Assembly: GCA_050331395.1 (NCBI GenBank)
Contig: JBHJGX010000058.1
Location: forward strand, 1-64,000
Direction: 5' to 3'
Source of the DNA: Thermohalobaculum sp050331395
GTDB lineage: Bacteria > Pseudomonadota > Alphaproteobacteria > Rhodobacterales > Rhodobacteraceae
DNA: 64,000 nucleotides
Shown: in pieces, positions 44,694 to 53,564 of the stretch
Layout of the letters: each line of letters begins with the position of its first letter
How positions within the stretch are numbered: position 1 is the first letter of the stretch
Made by a program: the position numbers and the translations under genes
The notes under the pieces: generated by a model
The model's database searches: none
What the model saw: only the letters and a program-made list of their open reading frames with translations
What the model was told of the DNA's origin: nothing

Positions 44694-45640
44694 CCCGGAG
44701 GGTGGATGTCGAGCTCTCGGCGGTGATCCTGGCGCTCGACACGCGGGCCGAGGCTGCGCGGCCTGTGGTGCTGACGCCGACCGGACCGGCGGGCGAAGAT
44801 CTGCCGACGGCGCGCTTCGATCCGGACCGACATCCGCGGCTTCAAAGCGCGCTGCGGGACTGGGTGGCCGAGCGCACGGGGCTCGAGCTCGGCTATGTGG
44901 AACAGCTCTACACCTTCGGCGATCCCATTCGCAGCGCCCGCGCGCCCGACGCGCCGCATACGGTCTCCATCGGGTATCTCGCGCTCACCGGGCCCGAAGC
45001 GGCGGCAGGGCCGGCCTGGACGCCGTGGGCCCGTTGGTTCCCGTGGGAGGACCGGCGCGCGGGTGTGCCGCCGCTCTTGGCCGAGGCGATCCTGCCGCGC
45101 CTTGGCCGTTGGTGCGGGGCGGGCGATCCGCAGCGCGCAGACCGGGTGGCGCTTCTCTTCGGCGAACACGCGCGCGGTGGCGACGGGCGCTGGCGGGACG
45201 AGTTGGTGCTCGAGCGCTACGAGCTTCTGTACGAGGCCGGCTTGGTGGCGGAGGCGTGGCGGGACCGGGGCGCAGCGGTGCCCGAGGATTTGCCCCGGCT
45301 CGGGCAGCCGGCGCCGCGGGACCATCGCCGGATCCTCGCGACCGGCATCGGCCGGCTTCGCGGAAAGCTCAAATATCGCCCCGTGCTCTTCGAGCTTGTG
45401 GGGCCGTGCTTCACGCTCTACGAATTGCAGCGGGCGGCCGAGGCGGTGGCCGGCGTTCTGCTCCACAAGCAGAATTTCCGGCGCATGGTGCTGAAATCGG
45501 GGCTCATCGAGCCGACGGGCGCCACCACGGGCCGGCACGGAGGGCGGCCTGCGGCGGAATATCGCCTCGCGCCCGAGGCGCTCTCCGAACGGCGGGCGGC
45601 AGCGGTCCGCTTCGGTGGCGCGCGCCGGGGGCCGGGGTAG
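44690..45640 (+). CDS. NrtR-like Nudix-related transcriptional regulator
   Basis: Encodes 316 residues from a GTG that overlaps the HD stop (GTGA). The N-terminal Nudix-like domain (VDVELSAVILALDTR ... LGYVEQLYTFGDPIR) is followed by a winged helix (FTLYELQRAAEAVAGVLLHKQNFRRMV, ending RPAAEYRLAPEAL). NrtR proteins sense ADP-ribose and control NAD metabolism. No NAD genes are adjacent, so targets are unknown. It stops at TAG, one of the few true TAG stops in the window. Confidence 0.85.
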   Translation: MTRRVDVELSAVILALDTRAEAARPVVLTPTGPAGEDLPTARFDPDRHPRLQSALRDWVAERTGLELGYVEQLYTFGDPIRSARAPDAPHTVSIGYLALTGPEAAAGPAWTPWARWFPWEDRRAGVPPLLAEAILPRLGRWCGAGDPQRADRVALLFGEHARGGDGRWRDELVLERYELLYEAGLVAEAWRDRGAAVPEDLPRLGQPAPRDHRRILATGIGRLRGKLKYRPVLFELVGPCFTLYELQRAAEAVAGVLLHKQNFRRMVLKSGLIEPTGATTGRHGGRPAAEYRLAPEALSERRAAAVRFGGARRGPG

Positions 45641-45644
45641 GCGC

Positions 45645-46328
45645 ATGCGGAGCTGGATCGCGGCGCGGCATGTCTTCTCCTCCCCGCTGCCTGCGGATCT
45701 CGGCGAGGATCTGCGGCTCTCCGAGGCCGTGCTCGAGACGCTGATCGAGGCGTTCAGCGCGCCGGGCGATACGGTCTTCGACCCGTTCGCCGGGTTCGGG
45801 ACCACGCTTTTGGTGGCCGAGCGCCTAGGCCGCGCCGGCTGGGGCGTCGAGCGCTGCCCGCGTCGTGCGGCGCATGGGCGGAGCCTTTTTGCCAATCCGG
45901 CGCGGCTTTTGACCGGGGATATCCGCGCCACCGACCTTGCGGGCCTCCCTGCGCCGCGGCTCACGCTGACCTCGCCGATCTATATGCACCGCCACGAAAC
46001 GGCGGACCCGCTCTCGGGCTTTCGTTCGGAGGGGCAATACGGCGCCTATCTGGCCGAGCTCGGTCGGATCTTCCGCCGGATCGCCGCCATCAGCGCCCCG
46101 GGCGGTCGGTTGGTCGTCGAGGCCGCGAACCTCACCGGGCCCGAAGGGCATACCCCCTTCGCCTGGGATCTCGCCCGCGCCGTTGCCGCGCCGGGCGGTC
46201 CGACGCTCGCGCGCGAGATCGTCCTTGTCTGGGACCGCTACGGCCACGGAACCGATCACAGCTATGCGCACGTCTTCGACACCGCCCGGGCGGCGGGTCA
46301 GGCCGCGCCCGCCACAGAGCCCAACTAA
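45645..46328 (+). CDS. DNA/RNA methyltransferase-like protein with altered catalytic motif
   Basis: Encodes 227 residues. The SAM motif is DPFAGFGTTLLVAERLGR, as in N4/N6 DNA methylases. The catalytic motif expected as (D/N/S)PP(Y/F/W) reads TSPIY, with Ile for the second Pro. No restriction enzyme is present. It starts 4 nt after the NrtR-like gene, so the three genes form an operon. Its substrate could be DNA, RNA or protein. Confidence 0.75.
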   Translation: MRSWIAARHVFSSPLPADLGEDLRLSEAVLETLIEAFSAPGDTVFDPFAGFGTTLLVAERLGRAGWGVERCPRRAAHGRSLFANPARLLTGDIRATDLAGLPAPRLTLTSPIYMHRHETADPLSGFRSEGQYGAYLAELGRIFRRIAAISAPGGRLVVEAANLTGPEGHTPFAWDLARAVAAPGGPTLAREIVLVWDRYGHGTDHSYAHVFDTARAAGQAAPATEPN

Positions 46329-46457
46329 AGCGTAGAGCACGCGGAGACCCGCCCCCTCGGCCCGGGTAATCCGCCAGCCCCCGCCCGCTTGATCCCGGCG
46401 CGTCTTTGGCTCAAGAGGCGCAGAGGCGATGAGCGGCCGGCAAAGGGGAGCGCAGAC

Positions 46458-47561
46458 ATGAAACTCTTGATCCTGGCGGGCGACGGTATCGGCCCCGAAG
46501 TCATGGCCGAAGTCGTCAAGGTCATCGACTGGTATCGGGGTGCCCGCGGTCTCGCCTTCGAGGTCGAGCACGATCTCGTGGGCGGTGTCGCCTATGACGC
46601 CCACGGAGCGCCGCTCAGCGACGCGACCATGGCCAAGGCCCAGGCGGCCGATGCGGTCCTGCTCGGCGCGGTGGGCGGGCCGCAATACGACGCGCTCGAC
46701 TTTTCGCTGAAACCCGAGCGCGGCTTGCTCCGGCTCCGCAAGGAGATGGACCTCTTCGCCAATCTCCGCCCGGCCCAGTGTTTCGACGCCCTCGCCGACG
46801 CGTCCTCGCTCAAACGCGAGGTGATCTCGGGCCTCGATCTGATGATCGTGCGCGAGCTGACCTCGGGGGTCTATTTCGGGGAGCCCCGCGGGGTCTTCGA
46901 GGAGGGGAACGAGCGCGTCGGGATCAATACCCACCGCTATAGCGAGAGCGAAATCGCCCGCGTCGCCCGTTCGGCCTTCGAGCTTGCGCGCAAACGCTCG
47001 AACCGGGTGTGCTCGATGGAGAAGCGGAACGTGATGGAGGCCGGCGTCCTCTGGCACGACGTGGTCGAGGAGGTACACCGGGCCGAGTTTGCCGATGTGG
47101 AACTCAGCCATATGCTGGCGGATGCGGGGGCCATGCAGCTCGTGCGCTGGCCGAAGCAGTTCGATGTGATCGTGACCGACAATCTGTTCGGCGATCTGCT
47201 GTCCGATTGCGCTGCGATGTTGACGGGCTCGCTCGGCATGCTGCCGTCGGCCTCGCTCGGCGCGCCCGATCCGAAGACGGGGCGGCCGAAAGCGCTCTAC
47301 GAGCCCGTGCATGGCAGCGCGCCCGATATCGCCGGACAGGGCAAGGCGAACCCGACGGCCTGTCTCCTCTCGTTTGCGATGGCGCTGCGGTATTCTTTCG
47401 ATCTGGGCGCGGAGGCGGATCTTCTCGAGCGCGCGGTCGACGACGTGCTGGCCGAGGGAACGCGGACGGGCGATCTCATGCAGCTCGAGGGGCGGACGCC
47501 GGTCAGCACCGGCGAGATGGGCGATGCGGTTGTCCGGGCGCTGGCGGCGCGGGCGGCCTGA
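46458..47561 (+). CDS. leuB: 3-isopropylmalate dehydrogenase
   Basis: Encodes 367 residues. Conserved motifs are LILAGDGIGPEVMAEV, AVLLGAVGGP, the substrate stretch LLRLRKEMDLFANLRP, and DNLFGDLLSDCAAMLTGSLGMLPSAS. It oxidises 3-isopropylmalate in leucine synthesis. The ATG at 46458 follows AAAGGGG. leuA/C/D are not in view. A bidirectional terminator follows. Confidence 0.97.
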   Translation: MKLLILAGDGIGPEVMAEVVKVIDWYRGARGLAFEVEHDLVGGVAYDAHGAPLSDATMAKAQAADAVLLGAVGGPQYDALDFSLKPERGLLRLRKEMDLFANLRPAQCFDALADASSLKREVISGLDLMIVRELTSGVYFGEPRGVFEEGNERVGINTHRYSESEIARVARSAFELARKRSNRVCSMEKRNVMEAGVLWHDVVEEVHRAEFADVELSHMLADAGAMQLVRWPKQFDVIVTDNLFGDLLSDCAAMLTGSLGMLPSASLGAPDPKTGRPKALYEPVHGSAPDIAGQGKANPTACLLSFAMALRYSFDLGAEADLLERAVDDVLAEGTRTGDLMQLEGRTPVSTGEMGDAVVRALAARAA

Positions 47562-47609
47562 GCCGGAGACGGGCTTTGGGCAAAGCCGGCCCGGCTCGGA
47601 GGCGGCGCG

Positions 47610-47648
47610 AGGCCCGTCCGGTGCCGATACACGCGGGACGGGCCTTTC
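47610..47648. terminator. Stem-loop between convergent leuB and small-protein gene
   Basis: A 10-bp stem (AGGCCCGTCC at 47610-47619 with GGACGGGCCT at 47636-47645) is followed by TTTC on the plus strand. It lies between two convergent genes and may serve leuB. Confidence 0.7.
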
Positions 47649-47685
47649 GGCGGGGGCAGGGCCGCCCCCGAAGAGTGGCGGCCGC

Positions 47686-47985
47686 TTATTTCTTGGCCGG
47701 GGTGTCGACGTCGCCGGCTTCGGCAAGCGCGACCGCGGCATCGTCCGCCAGATCCTTGAGCGTGGCGAGGGTTTCGCCCGTCACGATGTCGGTGGCCGTG
47801 CCGCCATTGCACATGCCAATGGCTTTCCAATAGCCGGCGACGGTGCATTCCTGGTACCAGCCGTCGCCCGAGCACATGGTGTAGCCGACCGGATAGCTGT
47901 ACCCCTGGTGATAGCAGCTGGCGGAGGCTTGGGCGGCGACGAGGGCGAGGGCGGCGGCGGTGGCGAAGGTGCGAAAGCGAAGCAT
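47686..47985 (-). CDS. Small secreted four-cysteine protein
   Basis: Encodes 99 residues. A signal peptide (FATAAALALVAAQASAS) precedes a compact motif C-YHQGYSYPVGYTM-C, GDGWYQEC, and W-KAIGM-C: four cysteines that could form two disulfides. The spacing resembles DUF1496-type secreted peptides, but I am not certain. The tail is acidic. AGAGAGG precedes the start. Confidence 0.7.
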   Translation of the reverse strand: MLRFRTFATAAALALVAAQASASCYHQGYSYPVGYTMCSGDGWYQECTVAGYWKAIGMCNGGTATDIVTGETLATLKDLADDAAVALAEAGDVDTPAKK

Positions 47986-48189
47986 GGGTCGGTCCTCTCT
48001 AAGCTAAGTGGCGCGGCGGTGCGTCCTGCCCTTCTCGATGGCGCCCATAGGCGTGAATTTCGTCACGAATGCGCGAGATTTCGCGACGGAATTGGCCCTT
48101 CGTGCGTTCTGCATCTGTTGCACAATCTCCGGTTGTTTGCGGCAGGAGTGTGCTAGGCTCCGCCCGACCAAAGCGCGAAGGACCGCCCC

Positions 48190-49077
48190 ATGACTGCGAA
48201 ACGCGTCACGCTCCGCCTCTCCGGCGATGCCCCCGTTGCCGGCACCACGTTCGCGGCGACGCTCACCTATCGCACGGACGCGCCGCCGCTCACCTTCAAC
48301 GGCGACATCGCGAGCTATCGGATCGCCGGCAGCCTGGATGTCGACGGGCTGATGCTCTCGAGCGACACGCTCAATCTCCGCCTCTCGGACGATATCGATC
48401 CGAACGGAGACGGGATCGACCCGGAAGACCAGATCCGCATCCAAGGTTCGCTCGACAGCGGCGCTGGTGCGAGCCGGTCGCTGACCGTTCTCTTGTTTTC
48501 ACGGGACACGGACGTGCTCGACGGCGTTGCGCCGCCCGAAACGCTTTCGCCCGAGGTCTTCGACGCGATCAACATCGTCACGATCCGGAACGGCGCGGAA
48601 ATCGTCTCGGGCGAGGTCGACGTGATCGAGGTCGAGACGCTCGATATCATCGCGGCAGAGGACGCGCAGGTGGTCGCGCTTCTCTACGAAAGCGGCCTCG
48701 ACCGAGACGGCGAGATCGACCAGCCCGGCCTCAACTATTGGATCGATGCGGTCGAAGGGAGCCTGCCTGGGCAGGCGGCGCCGATCACCGAACGCAAGCT
48801 CGCGGCCGAATTCGTGCGCAGTTCCGAGTTCGCCCGCGTGAACGGCGACCCGGAAACGCTCGGTCCGGAGGCGTTCGTGCGGCAGCTCTACCGAAACCTG
48901 CTCGAGCGGGAGGGCGACCCCGAGGGCATCGCGTTCTGGACCGATCGCTTGGAGACGCCCGGCGTTAGCCAGGGCGACGTGCTTCTGGGATTTGCCACGA
49001 GCGACGAGAACCGGGCGGAGCTGCCCTTTGTGGAGACCCTCACCGAGATCGAGCCGGGGGTCTGGGACTTCGTCTGA
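48190..49077 (+). CDS. DUF4214 protein, third paralogue
   Basis: Encodes 295 residues. The N-terminal ~130 residues are a beta-rich domain unlike that of the other two copies. The C-terminal ~135 are DUF4214 (LLYESGLDRDGEIDQPGLNYWID, QLYRNLLEREGDPEGIAFWTDRL). It ends FVETLTEIEPGVWDFV, the same tail as the copies near 37.5 and 39.3 kb. No classical signal peptide is seen. It stands alone, flanked by small secreted proteins, and looks like accessory cargo. Confidence 0.85.
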   Translation: MTAKRVTLRLSGDAPVAGTTFAATLTYRTDAPPLTFNGDIASYRIAGSLDVDGLMLSSDTLNLRLSDDIDPNGDGIDPEDQIRIQGSLDSGAGASRSLTVLLFSRDTDVLDGVAPPETLSPEVFDAINIVTIRNGAEIVSGEVDVIEVETLDIIAAEDAQVVALLYESGLDRDGEIDQPGLNYWIDAVEGSLPGQAAPITERKLAAEFVRSSEFARVNGDPETLGPEAFVRQLYRNLLEREGDPEGIAFWTDRLETPGVSQGDVLLGFATSDENRAELPFVETLTEIEPGVWDFV

Positions 49078-49085
49078 TCCGACGG

Positions 49086-49134
49086 TGTCAGTCGTCGGCG
49101 GTCGGTGGTCAGTTGTCAGTCGTCGGTGGTCGGT
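49086..49134. repeat. Two-copy direct repeat of 21 bp
   Basis: TGTCAGTCGTCGG[C/T]GGTCGGT occurs at 49086-49106 and 49114-49134, one mismatch, period 28. It lies in the gap between two convergent genes. It looks like simple GTC/GGT-rich repeat expansion. Confidence 0.7.
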
Positions 49135-49136
49135 TG

Positions 49137-49511
49137 TCATCTGTCGAGAGCGATCTCCATGGTCGCCGACGCCCAGCCATGGACGCTGTCCAGCGCTTCG
49201 GTCACCACGCGATCGATGCCGCCCGGGATCGCGACCCCGCTCAGGGAGCGGGTGAAGGGCTGCGCCTCCACATGCGGGTGAAAAAGCGTGCGGGTGCCGA
49301 GGACCGTGCCGTCCGGCGCGACCACGCGCCAGGCGTCCGCGGAGTGGTCCCAGCCGGTATCTCCGTGGGCGAGCGTCACCTCGAACCGCCAGGCGGCTCC
49401 GGTCGCCGTGACCCGGGCCTCGACGATCTCGACCTCTCCCGCCGCGGCGCTGAGGACTGCGAGGGCTCCAAAGGCCGCCAGGCTCCTGAGCCCCGCCCTA
49501 TTCCGCCGCAT
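49137..49511 (-). CDS. Small secreted conserved hypothetical protein
   Basis: Encodes 124 residues. A signal peptide (RSLAAFGALAVLSAAAGEV) precedes a beta-sandwich-like domain with TLAHGDTGWDHSADAWRVV and GTRTLFHPHVEAQPFTRSL. I believe it is widespread in Rhodobacterales but know no function. It is divergent from comM, 117 nt between. Confidence 0.8.
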   Translation of the reverse strand: MRRNRAGLRSLAAFGALAVLSAAAGEVEIVEARVTATGAAWRFEVTLAHGDTGWDHSADAWRVVAPDGTVLGTRTLFHPHVEAQPFTRSLSGVAIPGGIDRVVTEALDSVHGWASATMEIALDR

Positions 49512-49628
49512 GCATTCGCGCCCGATCCCGGCGTCGCGTTAACCCTGAATTTACCACGACGCGGCTCTTCTCGCGAGGCCGGCGCGGGCCGGGCGGAGGG
49601 ACGCGGATGGGACAGCGATGACGAGCGC

Positions 49629-51131
49629 ATGATCAGCCGGGCGCATACGGTCGCGTTCTGGGGGGTCGAGGCGCGGCCCGTTACCGTGGAATGCGCGCTG
49701 ACGCCGGGGCTGCCGGCCTTTACCCTCGTCGGTCTGCCGGACAAAGCGGTGACCGAGGCCAAGGAGCGGGTGCGCGCGGCGCTGACCGCGATCGGCCTCG
49801 CGCTGCCGCCGCAGCGGATCACCATGAACCTGTCGCCGGCCGATCTGCCCAAGGCGGGCTCGCATTACGATTTGCCGATCGCGCTGGCGCTGATGACCGC
49901 GCTCAAGCTGATCCCGGAAGAGGACACCGCCGCCTATGTGGCGCTTGGAGAACTCTCGCTCGACGGCGGGCTCCGGGCGGTGCAAGGCGCGTTGCCGGCA
50001 GCGCTTGCCGCGGCCGCGGCCGATCGTGGGCTGATTTGTCCCGAGGCTTGCGGGGCCGAGGCCGCATGGGTCGGCGCCTGTGAGGTGCTCGCCGCGCCGG
50101 GGCTGATCGATCTCGCGAACCATTTCGCGGGCCGTGCGCCGCTTGCGCCGCCGGCCGTCGGGGCCGTCGCTGCCCGCCGGGGCACCGGAGACCTCAGCGA
50201 CGTCAAAGGCCAGGAAGGCGCGCGCCGGGCAATCGAGGTCGCGGCCGCCGGCAATCACCACCTCTTGATGATCGGCGAACCCGGCTCGGGCAAATCCATG
50301 CTCGCCGCGCGGCTGACCTCGATCCTACCCGACTTGTCGCCGCAGGAAGCGCTCGAGGTCTCGACGATCTACTCGCTCGCCGACGCGCCCGGGGCCGGCA
50401 CGATCTTCCGCGAGCGGCCCTATCGCGATCCGCACCACTCGGCGTCCAAAGCGTCCTTGATCGGCGGCGGGCCACAGGCGAAGCCCGGCGAGATCAGCCT
50501 CGCCCATCGGGGGGTGCTCTTTCTCGACGAGTTGCCGGAGTTCGATCCGAAGGTGCTCGAAAGCCTCCGTCAGCCCGTGGAGACCGGCGAGATCCTGGTC
50601 AGTCGGGCGGCGGCGCATGTGCGCTATCCGGCGAGATTTCTGCTCGCGGCGGCGATGAACCCCTGCCGCTGCGGCTATCTGAGCGATGCGGGGCGGGCCT
50701 GCTCGCGGGCGCCGCGCTGCGGGGCCGATTACCGGGCGCGGATCTCCGGGCCGCTTCTCGATCGCTTCGATATCCGGATAGACGTGCCGCCCGTGACCCC
50801 GGCGCCGCTCGCGCTGCCGTCCCACGGAGACAGCTCGGCCAAAGTCGGCGCCAGGGTGCGGGCGGCGCGCGCGGTCCAAGGCGCCCGTGCGAACGGTGCG
50901 GGGCCGGCGACGAACGCCGAGCTCGAAGGCCAAGCGCTCGACCGGGCGGCGACCCCGGACGCCCCCGGTCAACACCTGTTGTCGGCGGCGGCGGAGAAGC
51001 TCAGGATGTCGGCCCGCGGCTATCACCGGGTGTTGCGGCTCGCCCGCACCATCGCCGATCTCGACGGGGCAACGGCAGTCGGGCGGCCGCATATCGCCGA
51101 GGCGATCGGCCTCAGACGGGCCATGGGCTGA
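49629..51131 (+). CDS. comM: YifB/ComM family Mg-chelatase-like AAA ATPase
   Basis: Encodes 500 residues. An N-terminal Lon-protease-like fold (VGLPDKAVTEAKERVRAAL) precedes an AAA+ domain with Walker A GEPGSGKS at 216-223 and Walker B GVLFLDELPEF. A cysteine cluster (NPCRCGY ... ACSRAPRC) follows. ComM is a helicase that promotes branch migration in natural transformation. The ATG at 49629 gives the family N-terminus MISRAHTVAFWGVEA; the frame is open upstream to 49113. Confidence 0.93.
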   Translation: MISRAHTVAFWGVEARPVTVECALTPGLPAFTLVGLPDKAVTEAKERVRAALTAIGLALPPQRITMNLSPADLPKAGSHYDLPIALALMTALKLIPEEDTAAYVALGELSLDGGLRAVQGALPAALAAAAADRGLICPEACGAEAAWVGACEVLAAPGLIDLANHFAGRAPLAPPAVGAVAARRGTGDLSDVKGQEGARRAIEVAAAGNHHLLMIGEPGSGKSMLAARLTSILPDLSPQEALEVSTIYSLADAPGAGTIFRERPYRDPHHSASKASLIGGGPQAKPGEISLAHRGVLFLDELPEFDPKVLESLRQPVETGEILVSRAAAHVRYPARFLLAAAMNPCRCGYLSDAGRACSRAPRCGADYRARISGPLLDRFDIRIDVPPVTPAPLALPSHGDSSAKVGARVRAARAVQGARANGAGPATNAELEGQALDRAATPDAPGQHLLSAAAEKLRMSARGYHRVLRLARTIADLDGATAVGRPHIAEAIGLRRAMG

Positions 51132-51251
51132 ACGCGGGCGCGCCGTCCGGGTCGCCCGAAACGTGTTTCGGTCGACCTGGACGGTGGCCGCTCCCTTTCA
51201 AAGCCTGGGCGGCTCGGCTAAGAGCGGCGAGGTTTGATAGGAGATCCCGTC

Positions 51252-52274
51252 ATGGGTTATCGGGTCGCGGTCGCCGGCGCCACGGGCAATGTGGGTCGTG
51301 AGATGCTCAACATACTGGCCGAGCGGGAATTTCCCGCCGACGAGGTGTATGCGCTTGCCTCGCGCCGGTCGCTCGGGACCGAATGCAGCTATGGCGACGA
51401 GACCCTCAAATGCCAAGATATCGAGAGCTTCGATTTCTCGCGTGTGGATATCGCGCTTTTCGCCATCGGGTCTGGTCCGACCAAGGACTACGGTCCCCGG
51501 GCCGCCGGCGCCGGCGCCGTGGTGATCGACAACTCTTCGCTTTATCGCTACCAGCCCGACATCCCGCTGATCGTACCGGAGGTGAACCCGGACGCGATCG
51601 AGATGTACAAAAATCGTAACATCATCGCGAACCCGAACTGTTCGACGGCGCAGATGGTCGTCGCGCTCAAGCCGCTGCACGACCGGGCAGGCATTAAGCG
51701 CGTGGTCGTCTCGACCTATCAGTCGGTCTCAGGGGCGGGCAAAGAGGCGATGGACGAGCTCTGGTTGCAAACGAAGGGCATTTATGTACCCGGCCAGGAG
51801 GTCGAGCCGCGCAAGTTTTTCAAGCAGATCGCCTTTAACGTCATTCCTCAGATCGGCGACATCATGGAAGACGGCACCACCAAGGAAGAGTGGAAGATGG
51901 TCGTGGAGACGAAAAAGATCGTTGATCCGAAGATCAAGGTCTTTGCCACCTGCGTGCGCGTGCCGGTCTTCGTCGGCCATTCCGAGGCCGTTTCCGTCGA
52001 ACTCGAGGATCCGCTGTCGGCGGAGGAGGCCCGCGAGATCCTGCGCGAGGCGCCGGGGCTCATGGTCGTCGATACCCGCGAGGACGGCGGCTATGTCACG
52101 CCCGTGGAAGCAGCCGGGGATTTCGCCACCTTCGTCAGCCGGATCCGCGAGGACATCACGGTGGAGAACGGCCTGAGTTTCTGGTGCGTCTCGGACAATC
52201 TCCGCAAGGGCGCGGCGTTGAACGCCGTGCAGATCGCCGAATTGCTCGGCCGGCGCTGTCTCAAGAAAGGCTGA
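51252..52274 (+). CDS. asd: Aspartate-semialdehyde dehydrogenase
   Basis: Encodes 340 residues. The NADP motif is AGATGNVGREML; the catalytic cysteine is C130 in NPNCSTAQ. It reduces aspartyl phosphate on the way to lysine, threonine and methionine. AGGAGA precedes the ATG at 51252. Its 3' end overlaps the 3' end of the opposite-strand rsmB by 14 nt. Confidence 0.96.
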   Translation: MGYRVAVAGATGNVGREMLNILAEREFPADEVYALASRRSLGTECSYGDETLKCQDIESFDFSRVDIALFAIGSGPTKDYGPRAAGAGAVVIDNSSLYRYQPDIPLIVPEVNPDAIEMYKNRNIIANPNCSTAQMVVALKPLHDRAGIKRVVVSTYQSVSGAGKEAMDELWLQTKGIYVPGQEVEPRKFFKQIAFNVIPQIGDIMEDGTTKEEWKMVVETKKIVDPKIKVFATCVRVPVFVGHSEAVSVELEDPLSAEEAREILREAPGLMVVDTREDGGYVTPVEAAGDFATFVSRIREDITVENGLSFWCVSDNLRKGAALNAVQIAELLGRRCLKKG

Positions 52275-53463
52275 GGCGCGCGGCATAGAACCCGTCGCCG
52301 CCCTCGAGCGGGGTCCAGGAGCGGTCCTCGATGCAGCTGAGCGGCGCGGCCGCGACGGCTGTGCGGTTCTCGACCGCCATCAACGAGCAGGTCGCGTAGA
52401 CGACCTGGCCCGCAGGCCGGACGAGGCGTGCCGCCTCGGCCAAGAGCGCGGTTTGGGTATCTGTGAGGCGCGCGAGCGCAGGGGGCGAGAGGCGCCATTT
52501 GGCGTCGGGGTTCCGCGACCAGGCCCCCGATCCCGAGCAGGGGGCGTCGACGAGCACGAGATCCGCTCGGCCGTGCAGGTCCGCGAGGCTGCCCGGGGCT
52601 CGGGTCTCGATCTCAAGGCCGGCACGGGCCGCGCGGGGGCCGAGTTCCGCGAGCCGCGTTGCATCGATGTCGTGGGCGACGATCCGTGCGCCCGCCGGAA
52701 GCGCATCGGCGAGGGCAAGCGCTTTGCCGCCGCCGCCGGCGCAAAGATCGAGCACCAGCGGCGTCTCGGGAAGCTCCGCCCGCGCGAACTCGGCCACGGC
52801 CTGGCTGGCGGCGTCCTGGATCTCGACAAGGCCCTCAGCGAAGGCGCGGGAGGCGGTGACCCGGCGGGCGCCTGCAACGACCCGCAGACAGCCCTCGGCG
52901 AGCGGTCCAGGCTCGGCGGCGATGCCGTCGTCGGCGAGGGCGGCGATGGCGACCTCTGACGACCCCGCCTGCCGTCGCGAGACCCGGAGGTAGAGCGGCG
53001 CCCGCGCGCGGAGCGGTGCGAGGACGGCGTCGGGCCAGGCGCCGAGCCGGTCGGGTGCGAGAAGCCAGTCGGGCAGGTCGAGGCGGACGCCTCTCGGGGC
53101 TGTCGAGAGGGCCAGCGCCGCGGTCTCGCTGGGGCAGAGGGGGGCGGGGGCATGGCCGTCGCCGGTGAAGAGCGCGGTCGGGTCTTGGCCGTCGAGCCGC
53201 AGGCTGCCGATAAGCGCCGGGCGTCCGGGCGCCTCGGGCAGCGTCGGGCCGACGTCGTCGCTCGGGCTGCCCACCGTCCAGAGCGCCGAGCGGAGCCGCC
53301 GGACCGCCCCGTAAACCAGATCGGCGATTGCCCTTCGGTCCCCGCCGCCTGCATAGCGGTTTTGGCGTCCCCAGGCGGCGAGCACACGGTCGAGGCCGTC
53401 CGAGCCGGCCGCCCAGCGGTCGATGATGTCGATTGCCGCCGCAACCCGGGCACCGGGGGTCAT
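52261..53463 (-). CDS. rsmB: RsmB-type 16S rRNA (cytosine-C5) methyltransferase
   Basis: Encodes 400 residues. An N-terminal NusB-like RNA-binding region is followed by the SAM domain (LVLDLCAGGGGKALAL). Catalytic cysteines are C309 (DAPCSGSG) and C359 (ATCS). It methylates C967 of 16S rRNA in the model enzyme; the exact target here is inferred. The ATG at 53463 is the family start; the frame is open to 53724. Confidence 0.9.
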   Translation of the reverse strand: MTPGARVAAAIDIIDRWAAGSDGLDRVLAAWGRQNRYAGGGDRRAIADLVYGAVRRLRSALWTVGSPSDDVGPTLPEAPGRPALIGSLRLDGQDPTALFTGDGHAPAPLCPSETAALALSTAPRGVRLDLPDWLLAPDRLGAWPDAVLAPLRARAPLYLRVSRRQAGSSEVAIAALADDGIAAEPGPLAEGCLRVVAGARRVTASRAFAEGLVEIQDAASQAVAEFARAELPETPLVLDLCAGGGGKALALADALPAGARIVAHDIDATRLAELGPRAARAGLEIETRAPGSLADLHGRADLVLVDAPCSGSGAWSRNPDAKWRLSPPALARLTDTQTALLAEAARLVRPAGQVVYATCSLMAVENRTAVAAAPLSCIEDRSWTPLEGGDGFYAARLSLS

Positions 53464-53564
53464 CGACGGTGCCCGTTCGATCGGGGTCGGTTTGCCATTC
53501 TTGGGGCCATCGTGGGCGAAGACACTCCGGCAAAGTCGCGGCGCGCAAGCGCCGGGCGCGCGGC

